From the NCBI RefSeq assembly GCF_050436995.1, contig NC_134753.1:3720001-3784000 (forward strand): a DNA stretch of 64,000 nt, written 5' to 3'. This stretch comes from Anticarsia gemmatalis (Eukaryota > Arthropoda > Insecta > Lepidoptera > Erebidae). The translations under genes were made by a program, and so were the position numbers. Under the pieces are notes generated by a model, which searched no databases, was not told where the DNA came from, and worked only from the letters and a program-made list of their open reading frames with translations. This document shows positions 33,972-44,420 of this stretch, in pieces (position 1 is the first letter of the stretch; each line of letters starts with the position of its first letter).

Positions 33972-36900
33972 TTAAGTGTGTAGTGTGTCGTGTTGGTGAG
34001 TAATGTCAGTTTCTTCAATTTCTAAAAACTTTCGCACAATCCTACATGTATTTAAAATTGCTGCTTTTTGTAAAGTAATATATGTGTTTTTTTTCAGGTC
34101 TATTAATTTGATGCTGTGGTGGAGGTGCTTCGGAATAACGCCGGTGGTGGAGAGAACAATCGGTACTACATATACTTTATTCTGTTTCCAGATCCTTGCT
34201 ACTTCATCCTTCAATTCTGCGTATTTAGAAATCTTTTCAGTAATGGTCTTTTGTAAGTTATGGGTGTTGGGGACTGCGATATCTATAAGGTAAGTGGTTT
34301 TAGTATTTTTGTCAATTAGCGTGATGTCCGGTCTGTTATAATGTATAGTCCTGTCGGTGAGTATGGCTCTGTCATAATATAATTTGTGTGTGGCGTTCTC
34401 CAGTACAGTCTCAGGTTTGTATTTGTAATACGGTGTGTTTGTGTTTTGTATGAGGTTATGTTTGAGTGCAAGATTTTGATGTATGATATTGGCTATTTGG
34501 TTGTGTCTGTGTGTGTAGTCTGTTTGTGTGAGTGTAGTGCAAGCTCCGGTTATGTGTTGAATCGTTTCAGGTTGGGCGTTGCATCTGCGGCATTTGTCAT
34601 TCGTTGCAGTAGGATCTTTAATTATGTATTTTCTATAGTTCTTTGTGTTAATTATCTGGTCTTGAATTGCTATCATAAAGCCCTCGGTTTCAGGGAAAAG
34701 ATTACCTATATCTAGCCATTTATTTGACGCTATCTTATCTATGTGTATTTGTTCCAGGTCGTGTGGGTGTCGTCCGTGAAGAGTTTTCTTTTTCCAGTTT
34801 TCTATGCCCTGTGTTTGTGGATCAGTTTGATTTGGGTCTTGTGTATCTGTGTGTTCCGAGAGATTTAATGGAGTGTAATGGTGGTCATTGTGTGTGATAG
34901 CTTTATGAATGTTGCTTGTGAGTGCTTTTGTGTGAAAGAATGTTCTAAGATTGTGTACTTGTTTAAGCCAAAGATGATGGATGTCTATAATGCCTCTGCC
35001 CCCCTGGTGCCTTTTGATTGTGAGTCTTTCTATTGCAGATTTTGGATGTAAGTTATTGTGTTTTGTTAGTGTGGTGCGTGTTGTTCTTTCTATCTGCTCA
35101 ATGTCTGTTTTAGTCCATTTTATTATGCCGAATGAGTATGTTAGTATTGGTATTGCGTAAGTGTTTATTGCTTTTGTAAGGTGTTTTCCTGTCAGTTGTG
35201 TGTTGCAGATCGCGTGTGTTCTTCTTTTGTACTCTGTAGTTAGTGTTTCTTTAATTGCTGTGTGATCTATACCTTTGAGTTGCTTGTATCCTAAGTATTT
35301 ATATAGGTCTGTGGGTTGCATTGCTGTTATTGTGTTCTCATTGTCTATTTCGTAGTCTCCAGGCCGTATCTTGCCTCTCACTATGTGTACAGTTTTGCAT
35401 TTGTCTAAACCAAATTCCATTTTAATGTCTTTGCTGAATCCTGTTGTAATGTCTATTAGTTTTTTCATTTCCTTTTCATTTTTAGAGTAAAGTTTTATGT
35501 CATCCATGTAAATTAAGTGTGAAATAGTTGTGTCGTCTGTGTTTTGTTTAAGGCAGTAACCGGCCTGGGTTGCGTGTAGCATGTGTGAGAGTGGGTTTAG
35601 GGCAAGGCAAAACCATAGCGGGCTTAAGGAATCACCCTGATAAATTCCCTTCCTAATGTTTATGGGTCTCGTTGTAATTGTGTTGTTTGGACTATTTAGC
35701 TGCAAAGTGGTCTTCCATCCACGCATTATATTTTGTAGGAATTCTATTACTTTTGGATTAATCTTGTATATCTTCAGTACCTGTAATAACCATGAGTGTG
35801 GGATGCTGTCAAAAGCTTTTTTGTAGTCGATGTATGTGCAGTGTAAGTTTCTGTTTTTGGAGGTGGCATGTTTATGAATAGTGGAGTCAATTATTAACTG
35901 TTCTTTGCATCCCATGTGTCCGCGTCTACATCCCTTCTGCTCTTCTGCTATAATGTGATTGTCTTCAATGTGAGTAGTGATTTTTCTGGTTATTGCTGAT
36001 GTGAGAATTTTGTATATGGTAGGTAAACATGTTATAGGTCTATATTGAGATGGTTGCGAGGAGTGAGAGCTTTTTGGGAGCATGTAAGTAATTCCTGTTG
36101 CAATAAACTCTGGGATTTCCTGTTTTCCTAATACTATATCTGTCAAGTTTTTAGCCAAATATTTGTGTAATGTTGTTAATTTCTTGTACCAATAGTTGTG
36201 TACTTTATCTACCCCTGGTGCTTTCCAATTGTGCAATCTAGCTGTGATGTTTGTAATGTCTTGTTCTGTTATCTCGTCAAATACCATCTCCCCTATTACA
36301 TTATGCCTATTTTCTTCTTCTGCAATCCATTCTGCTTTGTCATTGTGTTGTACTTGTTCTTCCCATAAACCTGACCAGAAAGATTCTAATTGAGTTTTTG
36401 TAGGTGTGTTTGCGTTATCTAGTGTTGTGTTATTGTTTGACTTTAAAAGATTTCTGTAAAATAGTTTCTCATTCGTATTAAATAATATGTTGTCACTCTT
36501 CCGTTGTTGTGCCTTTTTGTATCTACGTAATCTATTTACTTTTAAAGCTAATTTTTGTTTTAGTGTGTCTAGGAACTCCTCAGGTTTTCTATTGTTGTCT
36601 TCGTGTCTAGTGTGTATTAATCTGTTTCTGAATATTGCTTCTACCCTTGCGACTACTTTGTTTGATCTGTTGTTGTTAATATACTGCGTGAGTCTACCAC
36701 AGTCGGCCCTAAGTTTTTCTATATCCTTTTCTAACCTTATTTGCCACGCAGGCTTATTATTATGTTTGGGTGCAATATTTCCTATATAATCTGTTATTTT
36801 GTAATTAAGTTCTTCTGCAATAACTAAGGCTGTGCAATATACAATAGTGTGTAAATCTGTTAGCTGGATATTGTCAGTGAGGAAGTGGATCAGTATGTTA

Positions 36901-37874
36901 TTATTAAATATGTTGGTTAATTGTGTTAGATTGTAGCTATATTTTAGCTTAGGAAGCTTTGGACGTGAGGCTGGGTTCATGCCAGAATATTGTGTTAATG
37001 CTGTTCTGAGCTTATCTGTCAGTTCTTGTAAATGTACTTCTGCTGTTGGACTACTTTCTAATAATGTGTCTACTTCAGTTTCCAGCAACTGTGTTATAAA
37101 TTCTGTTTGTGTAGATGTGTTTGATGTTTGAGTGAGTGAGTGTGCTTGTGTTAGTGTGTGAGGTATTAGAGTAGAGTGTTGTTCGCGGTTGTCTTGGGTG
37201 TTTTCAGGTTGGCTGTTTAAGGTAACGTATGAGTGATTGTCTGATTCTATTTCTAGTTGTGCTTGTACTTCTTCTTTTAATTTGTTTAGTAAATCTTGAG
37301 ACAAAAGTTTATTTCGAATAATAGTTCTTCGTTGATCAGAGACTCTTTGTTCGGTAACTTTTATTTCAGGGTATTGCAGTGTGAAAAGTTCATGTAGCTG
37401 TCTTCTGTAGGTGGTCATATCTGTTTCTAGCTTTGTAATGTAGTAGTAGGTGCGCATGATGAACGTATTCACTTCTTTGCTCCAGCTCATGCGCACGCGA
37501 GGTTTCCCAGCCTTAGTGGACGCAGGTAAAAAGGCGTTAGCCACCTGCGCAACACTTAAGGTCGGGGTCGGTGCTCCACGAGAAGAATCTTCATCTATGG
37601 AAGACACCGGTGTGGGATTGTATGAATTACTGGATGGGCTAAACGGTTCAACTATTGATGTGAATGAATCTAAACTAATGGTGTCTATGTCAGTCTGTCT
37701 GTCCTGTGTTTGGTTGGCTGTAGCATTTGGGTCTAACCCGGAGGGAGCCCGCCTATTCAACTCCACTCCGCCGACGGATCGCATGCTGCTACACCCAGCG
37801 TCGACTCCAGGTGTGCTCCGGCGATCGCCCCCGGACAGCGGCCCTATACGTTTTCTTTTATTACGAGTCTCCAT
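33972..37874 (-). CDS. Dong/R4-type polyprotein: DNA-binding, RT and restriction-like endonuclease
   Basis: From the first ATG (37872-37874) the ORF encodes 1300 residues; the open frame continues to a GTG at 37940. A region near residues 125-190 with 'RMSWSKEVNTFI' and 'ERVSDQR'-like spacing resembles a Myb-type DNA-binding helix set. The RT has 'QYRPITCLP', 'QKGCRRGHMGCKEQL', 'YIDYKKAFDSIPHSW', 'KGIYQGDSLSPLWFCL' and active site 'YMDD' at about residue 789. A zinc-binding C-X2-C-X7-H-X4-C follows near residue 1095. The C-terminal nuclease has 'RPDITLID', 'YLIDIAVP' and 'KISKYAEL', the PD-(D/E)XK pattern of site-specific LINEs. It uses target-primed reverse transcription at TAA repeats. No stop or frameshift was seen, so the gene may be active. 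Confidence 0.9.
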   Translation of the reverse strand: METRNKRKRIGPLSGGDRRSTPGVDAGCSSMRSVGGVELNRRAPSGLDPNATANQTQDRQTDIDTISLDSFTSIVEPFSPSSNSYNPTPVSSIDEDSSRGAPTPTLSVAQVANAFLPASTKAGKPRVRMSWSKEVNTFIMRTYYYITKLETDMTTYRRQLHELFTLQYPEIKVTEQRVSDQRRTIIRNKLLSQDLLNKLKEEVQAQLEIESDNHSYVTLNSQPENTQDNREQHSTLIPHTLTQAHSLTQTSNTSTQTEFITQLLETEVDTLLESSPTAEVHLQELTDKLRTALTQYSGMNPASRPKLPKLKYSYNLTQLTNIFNNNILIHFLTDNIQLTDLHTIVYCTALVIAEELNYKITDYIGNIAPKHNNKPAWQIRLEKDIEKLRADCGRLTQYINNNRSNKVVARVEAIFRNRLIHTRHEDNNRKPEEFLDTLKQKLALKVNRLRRYKKAQQRKSDNILFNTNEKLFYRNLLKSNNNTTLDNANTPTKTQLESFWSGLWEEQVQHNDKAEWIAEEENRHNVIGEMVFDEITEQDITNITARLHNWKAPGVDKVHNYWYKKLTTLHKYLAKNLTDIVLGKQEIPEFIATGITYMLPKSSHSSQPSQYRPITCLPTIYKILTSAITRKITTHIEDNHIIAEEQKGCRRGHMGCKEQLIIDSTIHKHATSKNRNLHCTYIDYKKAFDSIPHSWLLQVLKIYKINPKVIEFLQNIMRGWKTTLQLNSPNNTITTRPINIRKGIYQGDSLSPLWFCLALNPLSHMLHATQAGYCLKQNTDDTTISHLIYMDDIKLYSKNEKEMKKLIDITTGFSKDIKMEFGLDKCKTVHIVRGKIRPGDYEIDNENTITAMQPTDLYKYLGYKQLKGIDHTAIKETLTTEYKRRTHAICNTQLTGKHLTKAINTYAIPILTYSFGIIKWTKTDIEQIERTTRTTLTKHNNLHPKSAIERLTIKRHQGGRGIIDIHHLWLKQVHNLRTFFHTKALTSNIHKAITHNDHHYTPLNLSEHTDTQDPNQTDPQTQGIENWKKKTLHGRHPHDLEQIHIDKIASNKWLDIGNLFPETEGFMIAIQDQIINTKNYRKYIIKDPTATNDKCRRCNAQPETIQHITGACTTLTQTDYTHRHNQIANIIHQNLALKHNLIQNTNTPYYKYKPETVLENATHKLYYDRAILTDRTIHYNRPDITLIDKNTKTTYLIDIAVPNTHNLQKTITEKISKYAELKDEVARIWKQNKVYVVPIVLSTTGVIPKHLHHSIKLIDLKKNTYITLQKAAILNTCRIVRKFLEIEETDITHQHDTLHT

Positions 37875-37964
37875 TTTTATGGGTGTCCAGAGCCATGTTA
37901 GCCGCGCCAGTAATTTCTCAATCGCGTGTCCGCCCCCCACGTATGCCTGATGTTCGACATGGAC

Positions 37965-37983
37965 TTATTATTATTATTATTAT
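37965..37983. repeat. 19-bp TTA repeat between the Dong-like element and the 716-bp segment
   Basis: TTATTATTATTATTATTAT here is identical in length and phase to the tract at 38700-38718. It is either the target duplication of the 716-bp segment or the natural internal repeat of a longer Dong-type 5' region. Confidence 0.9.
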
Positions 37984-38699
37984 GTAAGTCTTTACCACAT
38001 CTCGGGACTATGGAGTCCCGGATTTTTGGAAGGCGTGCGTGGGGCCGAAGCCAACACGTAGAGGCCCTTTTCGACTGCTTTAATATTTTAAAAATGTATG
38101 ATGTCACAATCCGGTGATTATCCCTGTTTACACTATGAAATGCACCCAAGGACAATCACCGGATTGAGTGGAACTATGGCAAAACTAAGGGGATATACTA
38201 CTTGGGCTATTGGGATGGGGTGCTTATGGACTGGGAAACTAGGAAATTACGGGAACTATGGCGCCTGCCTATAACAATGTAAATAACACGTAAAAGTGGC
38301 AGGCGGAGACTTGCCAACTCACAAACTGGGCCCCCTAAACTAGTCGCTCAAAATGCAACAAGGGGGCAACAGGGACGTGAGCAGCTGAAGGACGGAGAGG
38401 CCTCGCTGGACGTTAAACTCAGCTCACGCGCCTTTGCTAGGCTCAGGCATCACTGGCCCACTAGCCATCTTACGCTCAGCATCCGTCCTCCGAACAGAGT
38501 GGGAGCTCTGCTCTTGCGACTCCACTCTGGACGGCCAATGAAGGCAAGCCAGAGGCGGGGGACCGCTTCCTCGTCAGTTTTCACTCCGACCAGCCAACTA
38601 AGGCAAGCCGGAGATGAGGAAGGGTGACTTCCCCCTGGAGCACTCAGGTACCGCGGGGTCGCTACTCCCCGTCACCTCGCCTCAAGGTGCCCTGCGGGC
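37984..38699 (-). mobile_element. 716-bp GC-rich segment flanked by identical TTA repeats
   Basis: No long ORF is present. On the minus strand the segment begins GCCCGCAGGGCACC, a small hairpin, is GC-rich for about 450 bases and ends with two hairpins and CTTACA before the TAA tract. Hairpin one has 17-bp arms with one mismatch (38107-38123 and 38150-38166); hairpin two is GGGACT-ATGG-AGTCCC at 38004-38019. The two-hairpin end followed by about 20 bases and TAA matches the design of the Dong-like element's 3' end, so this could be a non-autonomous partner mobilised by Dong proteins. The other reading is that it is the 5' UTR of the adjacent Dong-like element. Confidence 0.55.
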
Positions 38700-38718
38700 T
38701 TATTATTATTATTATTAT
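38700..38718. repeat. 19-bp TTA repeat, right flank of the nested insertions
   Basis: TTATTATTATTATTATTAT, an exact match to 37965-37983. It is followed by ordinary AT-rich DNA with ATAAT runs and marks the right edge of the retroelement stack. Confidence 0.9.
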
Positions 38719-39059
38719 AAAAATAATATAATAATATGTAACGTCATTCAAATTTATTAAATCAGTTAATATAATTTACTCAGTGTCGTGTCGTAATATT
38801 AGTTTCAGTAAAATTTATATAAATTGGTTAGGATTTAATAAATTACCACGCGGCCATTTTAATAAGTACCAACTTAACAAAGATGAAAAAGGCATTAAAT
38901 ACTTTTTCTTAAATCTAATAAAAAACAAAATTAGGCTTTATTTTAATTAAGATTAAAATGAGTAATAAGACACTTAAAATTCGCAGAAATATCCTAGTTT
39001 TGAACGTTTCGTTTGATCTCAATAACAGTCTTGACCAAGCATACGACCTTTAAAGTGGG

Positions 39060-39150
39060 TGTCACTCAGGTCGAGTTATAGAGGTGTTCTATTTTAATCC
39101 TTTGAATTTAAAATAGAATCTTTTGTGGATAGTTTAATACCTGAGTGACA
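39060..39150. repeat. Small fold-back element with nested arms
   Basis: TGTCACTCAGGT (39060-39071) is the inverse complement of ACCTGAGTGACA (39139-39150). Inside, TTCTATTTTAA (39087-39097) pairs with TTAAAATAGAA (39108-39118). The 91-bp unit is non-coding and could be a minimal MITE. Confidence 0.7.
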
Positions 39151-42100
39151 TTGATAGAAGTGATTTTATTTTTTTTTTTTTTCTGCGGCCACTTTAATTT
39201 TTTCTTTCAGTCTGGTAATAGAGATTAGTGAAAATACTACAAATAATTGAAATCGTGGAAAACTACGCTCGGTCATGAATTTGTTTTTCAGGTGAAACAA
39301 TAGGTTTGGAAAAAAAAATACAGACTAGCCATTGTTGATGTTCCGTTTTTCGTTTATTTTATTGGCTAATCTAACGATGCACCCAATATGATTACTTAAA
39401 TGATCCATAAGCACACGGAATTTTCAAACATTATCCTGCAATAGTTCTGCTAACTAGATTAGGTTGGCTGCCTGCATATTTTCTTTTACCGTTTAGTTAG
39501 CCTCTTCTCAGTATAACAAGCATTACAATACGAATATCCCCCACCTCCGCACTTAAACAAATCGACTCCGAACAATCCGATATGTCAGACCATAAACCCT
39601 TTCCACATCACTTGTTGACAACAAATCACACTATCAGTGAGCGATACCGAAGTTTCCAACTTACTGATTACGTATGCAATGCTATCCTTCCGGGGCGTTT
39701 CGGTAACAACATGACAATTGGACCTTCTTGTTTCGAATCCAATCAATTGACTATCCCTTTAGGGACGCGCTTCAATATTCATTGTTGAAGGACGTACGGA
39801 TTTGGTTACGAATATGTTTTAGATAATTTTAGGGTTCGTGTTTGTGACTTGGTGTTTAGCTGTCGTATCTAATTTATTATGTTGCGTCCACATTTATTAT
39901 TGCATGTTAAAAATATAAAATGAAATAATATAAATCTTCAGAATTTCAGACGTAAAATAAACATGGTTAGTAACTGTGTAATTCCAATGATAATAGGACA
40001 ATCACTTACTTGCTTGACGTGACAAGAATGTACAGAAGGAACTTTTGACTTTTCTATAATATTCTCCTACTATCGGATACAATACAATTACGGACAAACA
40101 TGCATACAGACGGGTCAAAATGAAAACCACCTTTTTTGGAGTCGGTTCAAAATGAAAACTATGATTAATTCCAAAGATCTGAGGCCAAATTTTTTTCTAC
40201 ACATTTTTACCTTTTTTCCATTTACCTATATGAGTTTGCAAATTGTGAACAAGATTGAGTACCTCTTCAATAAATCCCTGAATGAAATATTACAATTGAT
40301 TCGATAAGGTTTCTAGATGGTTTCCATTTAACTCTATGACTCTTCAAAATCATGCATTATGTTTAAAATAGAATTGAAAATTTCTAGTCAAGAGTTATTG
40401 TATCCAGCATGCAATCATAGATTTTCATTTTAAATTTTCACCGTAATACTATTCTGACATCTTTTTAATCCTATGAGTAGCTACTTAATCTCAAAAAGCT
40501 TAGAAATATTATTATAAATTAAATTGGATTGAGACGATATTATTTTGAGCTATTTCAGCTTAAAACTATTGTAGTTAGAACAAATACTTATGTACTTACG
40601 TGTTATTGTAGCGAATAGTCATCTTAAGTCTATTTTTGTTGGAGCATATTTCACTTAATAAAAATGATAACCGTAATTTCACGTCATCTACCAACTGTAG
40701 GCCGTAAGTTTCCTCAGGCGTATATCAACTATCATTGATTTGATTTAGTATTTAGGCGTCTACATCTCATTAACGATTGTACACATAACATTATAATGCA
40801 ACTCGAACGCGATTCAAAATTAAAGGTTAGGATACCTTATTTGTTTACTCGACGGAGACGTTTTGATCGAGTTTTAGCCTGTGAAAACGGTCGATGCAAC
40901 TTAATCAAAACGACAGGTATACCAATAAGGTACCCTTATCTATACGGTCCCTTATATTCTCCTTTTTACTCGTCATTTAGGGCTTTGAATTTCCACCCTT
41001 AAAAACGATGTGTTAGAAAGCATTCTAACTGCCATCACTCGAGGGTTCAAATACAATTCTTAAAGTTATTCCAAAATTGAGGTTAGGTATAAAACTTTCC
41101 ACTTGCAATTACTAAACGTTTCAATACCATCAACGTCAAACCAAAAGAGTGGGTATCGTGCAAAATTACCACCACTTTATATATAATCCGGGATAATCCA
41201 TGAACAAACGCACCCGCCAAGTCTAAATGGTTTAGAATATAGATTAAATTTAATGATGTGATCCCCAATTTCGGCTTTTAGGCCCTTAAGTAATTTAATA
41301 CTCGGGTGATACTATGAGATGGGCGAATGGAAACGGTCCGTTAATGTAGTAACTGTAGGGAATGTGTATTTTATTAGTGAATTAATACATTTGCATGAGT
41401 ATATAATGTTCTGTTCGATGGTCCACTGGATTTACAAAGTGCAAGGCTTTAACGTGTTAATGTGTTTTTTTATGTATCCGTTTGGTAATTACATGTACAT
41501 GCGTGTTAAGTTTATAAATTGAGATTACATTGATGTTACGGACATACTTACATGTCTATGAAATTCTCTCTATTATATTCCAATTACCATCTTATTTCCA
41601 CCAATTAATGCCCCTCTCTTTAATCATGAAAATCTGTTTAATAAGTTGAGTTTGTCGGGACCAGACAGACATTAGTGTATTAAGAAGTCTGGTAGCTGGA
41701 AACAGAAATGCATCTAACTAAATAAAAATACTAGAAGTACAGTCGACCTCAAAATAAATTTCATAAGAATTCTATATTCCAACTTTTGTGTCGGAGAGAT
41801 GGAATCGACATTATTGGACAAGTGAAATACTGAATTCCAGTGAAGGGAAAGGGTGCGGATAGGGTGCTAAATGTCTTTTCCAACTCATAAATCTTCGATT
41901 AAAATCCGGGGCAGTAATTGAGCGTGCAATTTATAATACTTTGGTCATCAAACGAAATCTCAGGAATTTTTAAGGAGATTTCTTTCTTAAATTTTTGTGG
42001 AGATTCAAATTCAAAATACTTGTGAATACATTGAGCACTTGTTACTAACTAGTACTAAATATTAACATTACGTTTTTGTATACTCACGTGTACTACGCTT

Positions 42101-43186
42101 AGGTATAAAATATGCCTTGAATACCCAATTTTGTATAAAGAGTTTTCAAAACGATGCTTAATTTCATATGTTTCGGTATCCCACAAGCTCGGATTTTATT
42201 GTTTTGTATACACTTTCACCCATATAAGTCTTTATTTCAATTATCATATAATTTGGTTAACGAAAAGACGGAGAGCCTTTTGTCCATCAGCAGTGGAATA
42301 ACACAGGCTATCAATACCAGAACTAGTTCTACCGACATAATGAATGATTTATATTTACTTGTATAGAAAATGCTTTAGTAAATAAAAACAAGCACTTGCC
42401 CAACAATCTGTGTGTCAAGCTGTTTCTGTTTTAGGAAAAAACACAGTTATTATTCTCGTCTGTTTTTCTTCAAGAGATAAAATAGTTGTTTGTCGAAGCT
42501 TGCTAGAGGAATTATTCATAGCACGGAATGAGTTCTCGTAGTTCAACGTAATCAGTTACATTGCTATAAGATATTCTAGAATAAAGAAAATGTTATTTTA
42601 CAGTAAAAACTATTTTCTTTGACTAAATTCTAAAAATGTTTTTAAAGACTTAACGTCTTACTTTATGAATATCTATTTTAAATAAATATAAAAAATACGT
42701 GCATTCATTGCGAGTTGCCAAAGAATTTTAAGGAATAGAAATGGGAATACGACTACACTATACTTAGATTATAAAAAAGAATATGTTACTATTTTGATAC
42801 AAACTGAATATTTTTTGTAGTCTTTAAAAAAATAAGTGTTTTAATAGTTATTTTTTACCAAGTGCATTGTTCTACCCAGCTATAAACGTATATAAAACAA
42901 TTTCACCCTCTTAGCGCAACAAAAACAGATAAGGATTTGTTTTGAACTGAATCTCTGGGTGAATATAGCAGATTTAAATGAATTTTCAACGGCAAAGACT
43001 TAAGCCACGCTCACTTTGAGCCGTTCTTGCTTCGTTACGGCTGCAAAGCATCACAAAGAAGATTGAAGGATGAGAACGGGTAACTATACTTTTCAAAATT
43101 GTAAAAAAAAACATAACTAATAAGTACACTTTTAGTGGTCTTTAATTAGGTTTTGAGTGATTTTATATGTAAAAAATATATTTAAC
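39151..43186. other. Gene-free AT-rich stretch
   Basis: No supported gene. At about 40100-40165 the phrase TCAAAATGAAAAC occurs twice around 'CACCTTTTTTGGAGTCGG', a motif I associate with lepidopteran dispersed repeats. The rest shows no recognisable structure. Confidence 0.4.
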
Positions 43187-43190
43187 AATT

Positions 43191-43992
43191 CTGCCGTCGT
43201 AAATATAAACACAGTAACTTAAGTTACTGTGTTTATAGTTTGTTTAGTTCTTTGGAATCAGGAGACCGCGGGCTATTTGAGAAAGTTTTCGGTTTGTTTG
43301 TACGATAGATAGTTACCGAAATACATTAAATAAAAACACAGTATTTTTACAAAAAAAACATTTTTTTTAATAAAAAATACAGTATCTGTGTTATTTTAAA
43401 TTAAATAACAGTATCTCACTACTAACTGTGTTTTTTTAACGTGAATAGATTTTAATTTTTCTTTTTTTGCTTGATTATAACACGGCTTCTTCAGTTACTG
43501 TGATTGCGTATAAAATATTGTTCAAACATAAACAACAAATACTTGAATAAATCACAGTATCTCATTTACTGTATTACTGATTTTATACGTATTTCTAAGA
43601 AACATAGTTATAACACAGTATGTACATACTTACTGTGTCGTAATTCCCCTAATGTTAATATCTTTACAAAGTTACAACACAGTAATAGGTAAAACTTGGT
43701 TACAACACAGTAACCGTTGAGTTACCGTGTTGTAACTTAAAAAAGAAAAAAATATTATATTATTACCCTAGCTTAAAACACATTATCTAATTTTATTATT
43801 TATACAATAATAATATACTAGATATATATATACAGAATCAAAGATTTAACTATATACTAACATTAAAAGTTGCATGAAATAATATACAATAATTAGTATC
43901 TTCATGAGAGCAAAAATTAACCATTAAACTTCAACCGCGTTTTTCTCAAAACGCATATTTTGAAGTTACTGTGTTTAGATTTACGACGGCAG
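43191..43992. mobile_element. Fold-back DNA element built from ACAGTAA/TTACTGT palindromes
   Basis: The termini CTGCCGTCGTAAATATAAAC (left) and the inverse complement of CTGCCGTCGTAAATCTAAAC (right) match with one difference and extend through ACACAGTAACTT, giving an inverted repeat of about 31 bases. AATT lies directly outside on both sides. Inside are many repeats of ACACAGTA or its complement, most in facing pairs. One is a perfect 34-bp palindrome at 43204-43237 with arm TATAAACACAGTAACTT. No transposase ORF is present, so it is a non-autonomous element. Superfamily is not decided; AATT could be the target site or part of the ends. Confidence 0.8.
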
Positions 43993-44420
43993 AATTTATG
44001 TGCAAGGCCTGAACATATTGGACATAGATGGCAAAATATTAATAAGAATATAGATAATTAAAAGGCTTTTGCCCAGCAATGGAATGACGCAGTTTAGCAC
44101 TATCATTATGACCCGCGAAATAAAGTGAAAATTGAAAATACAACTTCATAATACAAACATAGGTAGGTACTGCATTGCATGCAAAATCCGCAATTAATTG
44201 TTTACTCCTATTACCTTTCTGTAACCGCATCTTATGACCTATTAAAAATATACAAATAATAAGAACTAAACAATTCTGCGAAACTGTTCACCGCATCCAT
44301 ATTGTTTGTGTAGTCCTTAAAATTTAAATTTAAATGCAATTTAAGACAAGCCACTGAATAAATTCCGGACTTTAAACGATGAAGTGGTGTGGATTTCAAA
44401 CAAGTTTATTTTTGTGTTTT

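Larger units (their letters stand above)
33886..37964 (-). mobile_element. Dong/R4-type LINE inserted in TAA repeats
   Basis: A single long ORF on the minus strand is flanked by TAA repeats (TTA on the plus strand): 33875-33885 at its 3' end and 37965-37983 at its 5' end. The 3' UTR has two perfect hairpins (33928-33960 and 33907-33919) shortly before the TAA junction. Dong of Bombyx mori is known to insert in TAA repeats and R4/Dong elements carry one ORF with a C-terminal restriction-enzyme-like endonuclease, as here. The landing site is the tail of the plus-strand LINE. Alternatively the element may continue through the 19-bp repeat to 38699. Confidence 0.85.

Noticed and set aside
34003..36789. 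Several plus-strand ORFs of 65-109 codons
   Set aside because: They are antisense shadows of the Dong-like polyprotein.
37450..37950. Plus-strand ORF of 166 codons
   Set aside because: It lies antisense to the N-terminal part of the Dong-like ORF and shows no family features of its own.
43504..43692. 62-codon ORF inside the palindromic element
   Set aside because: It is made of the repeated ACAGTA motifs and is too short for a transposase.
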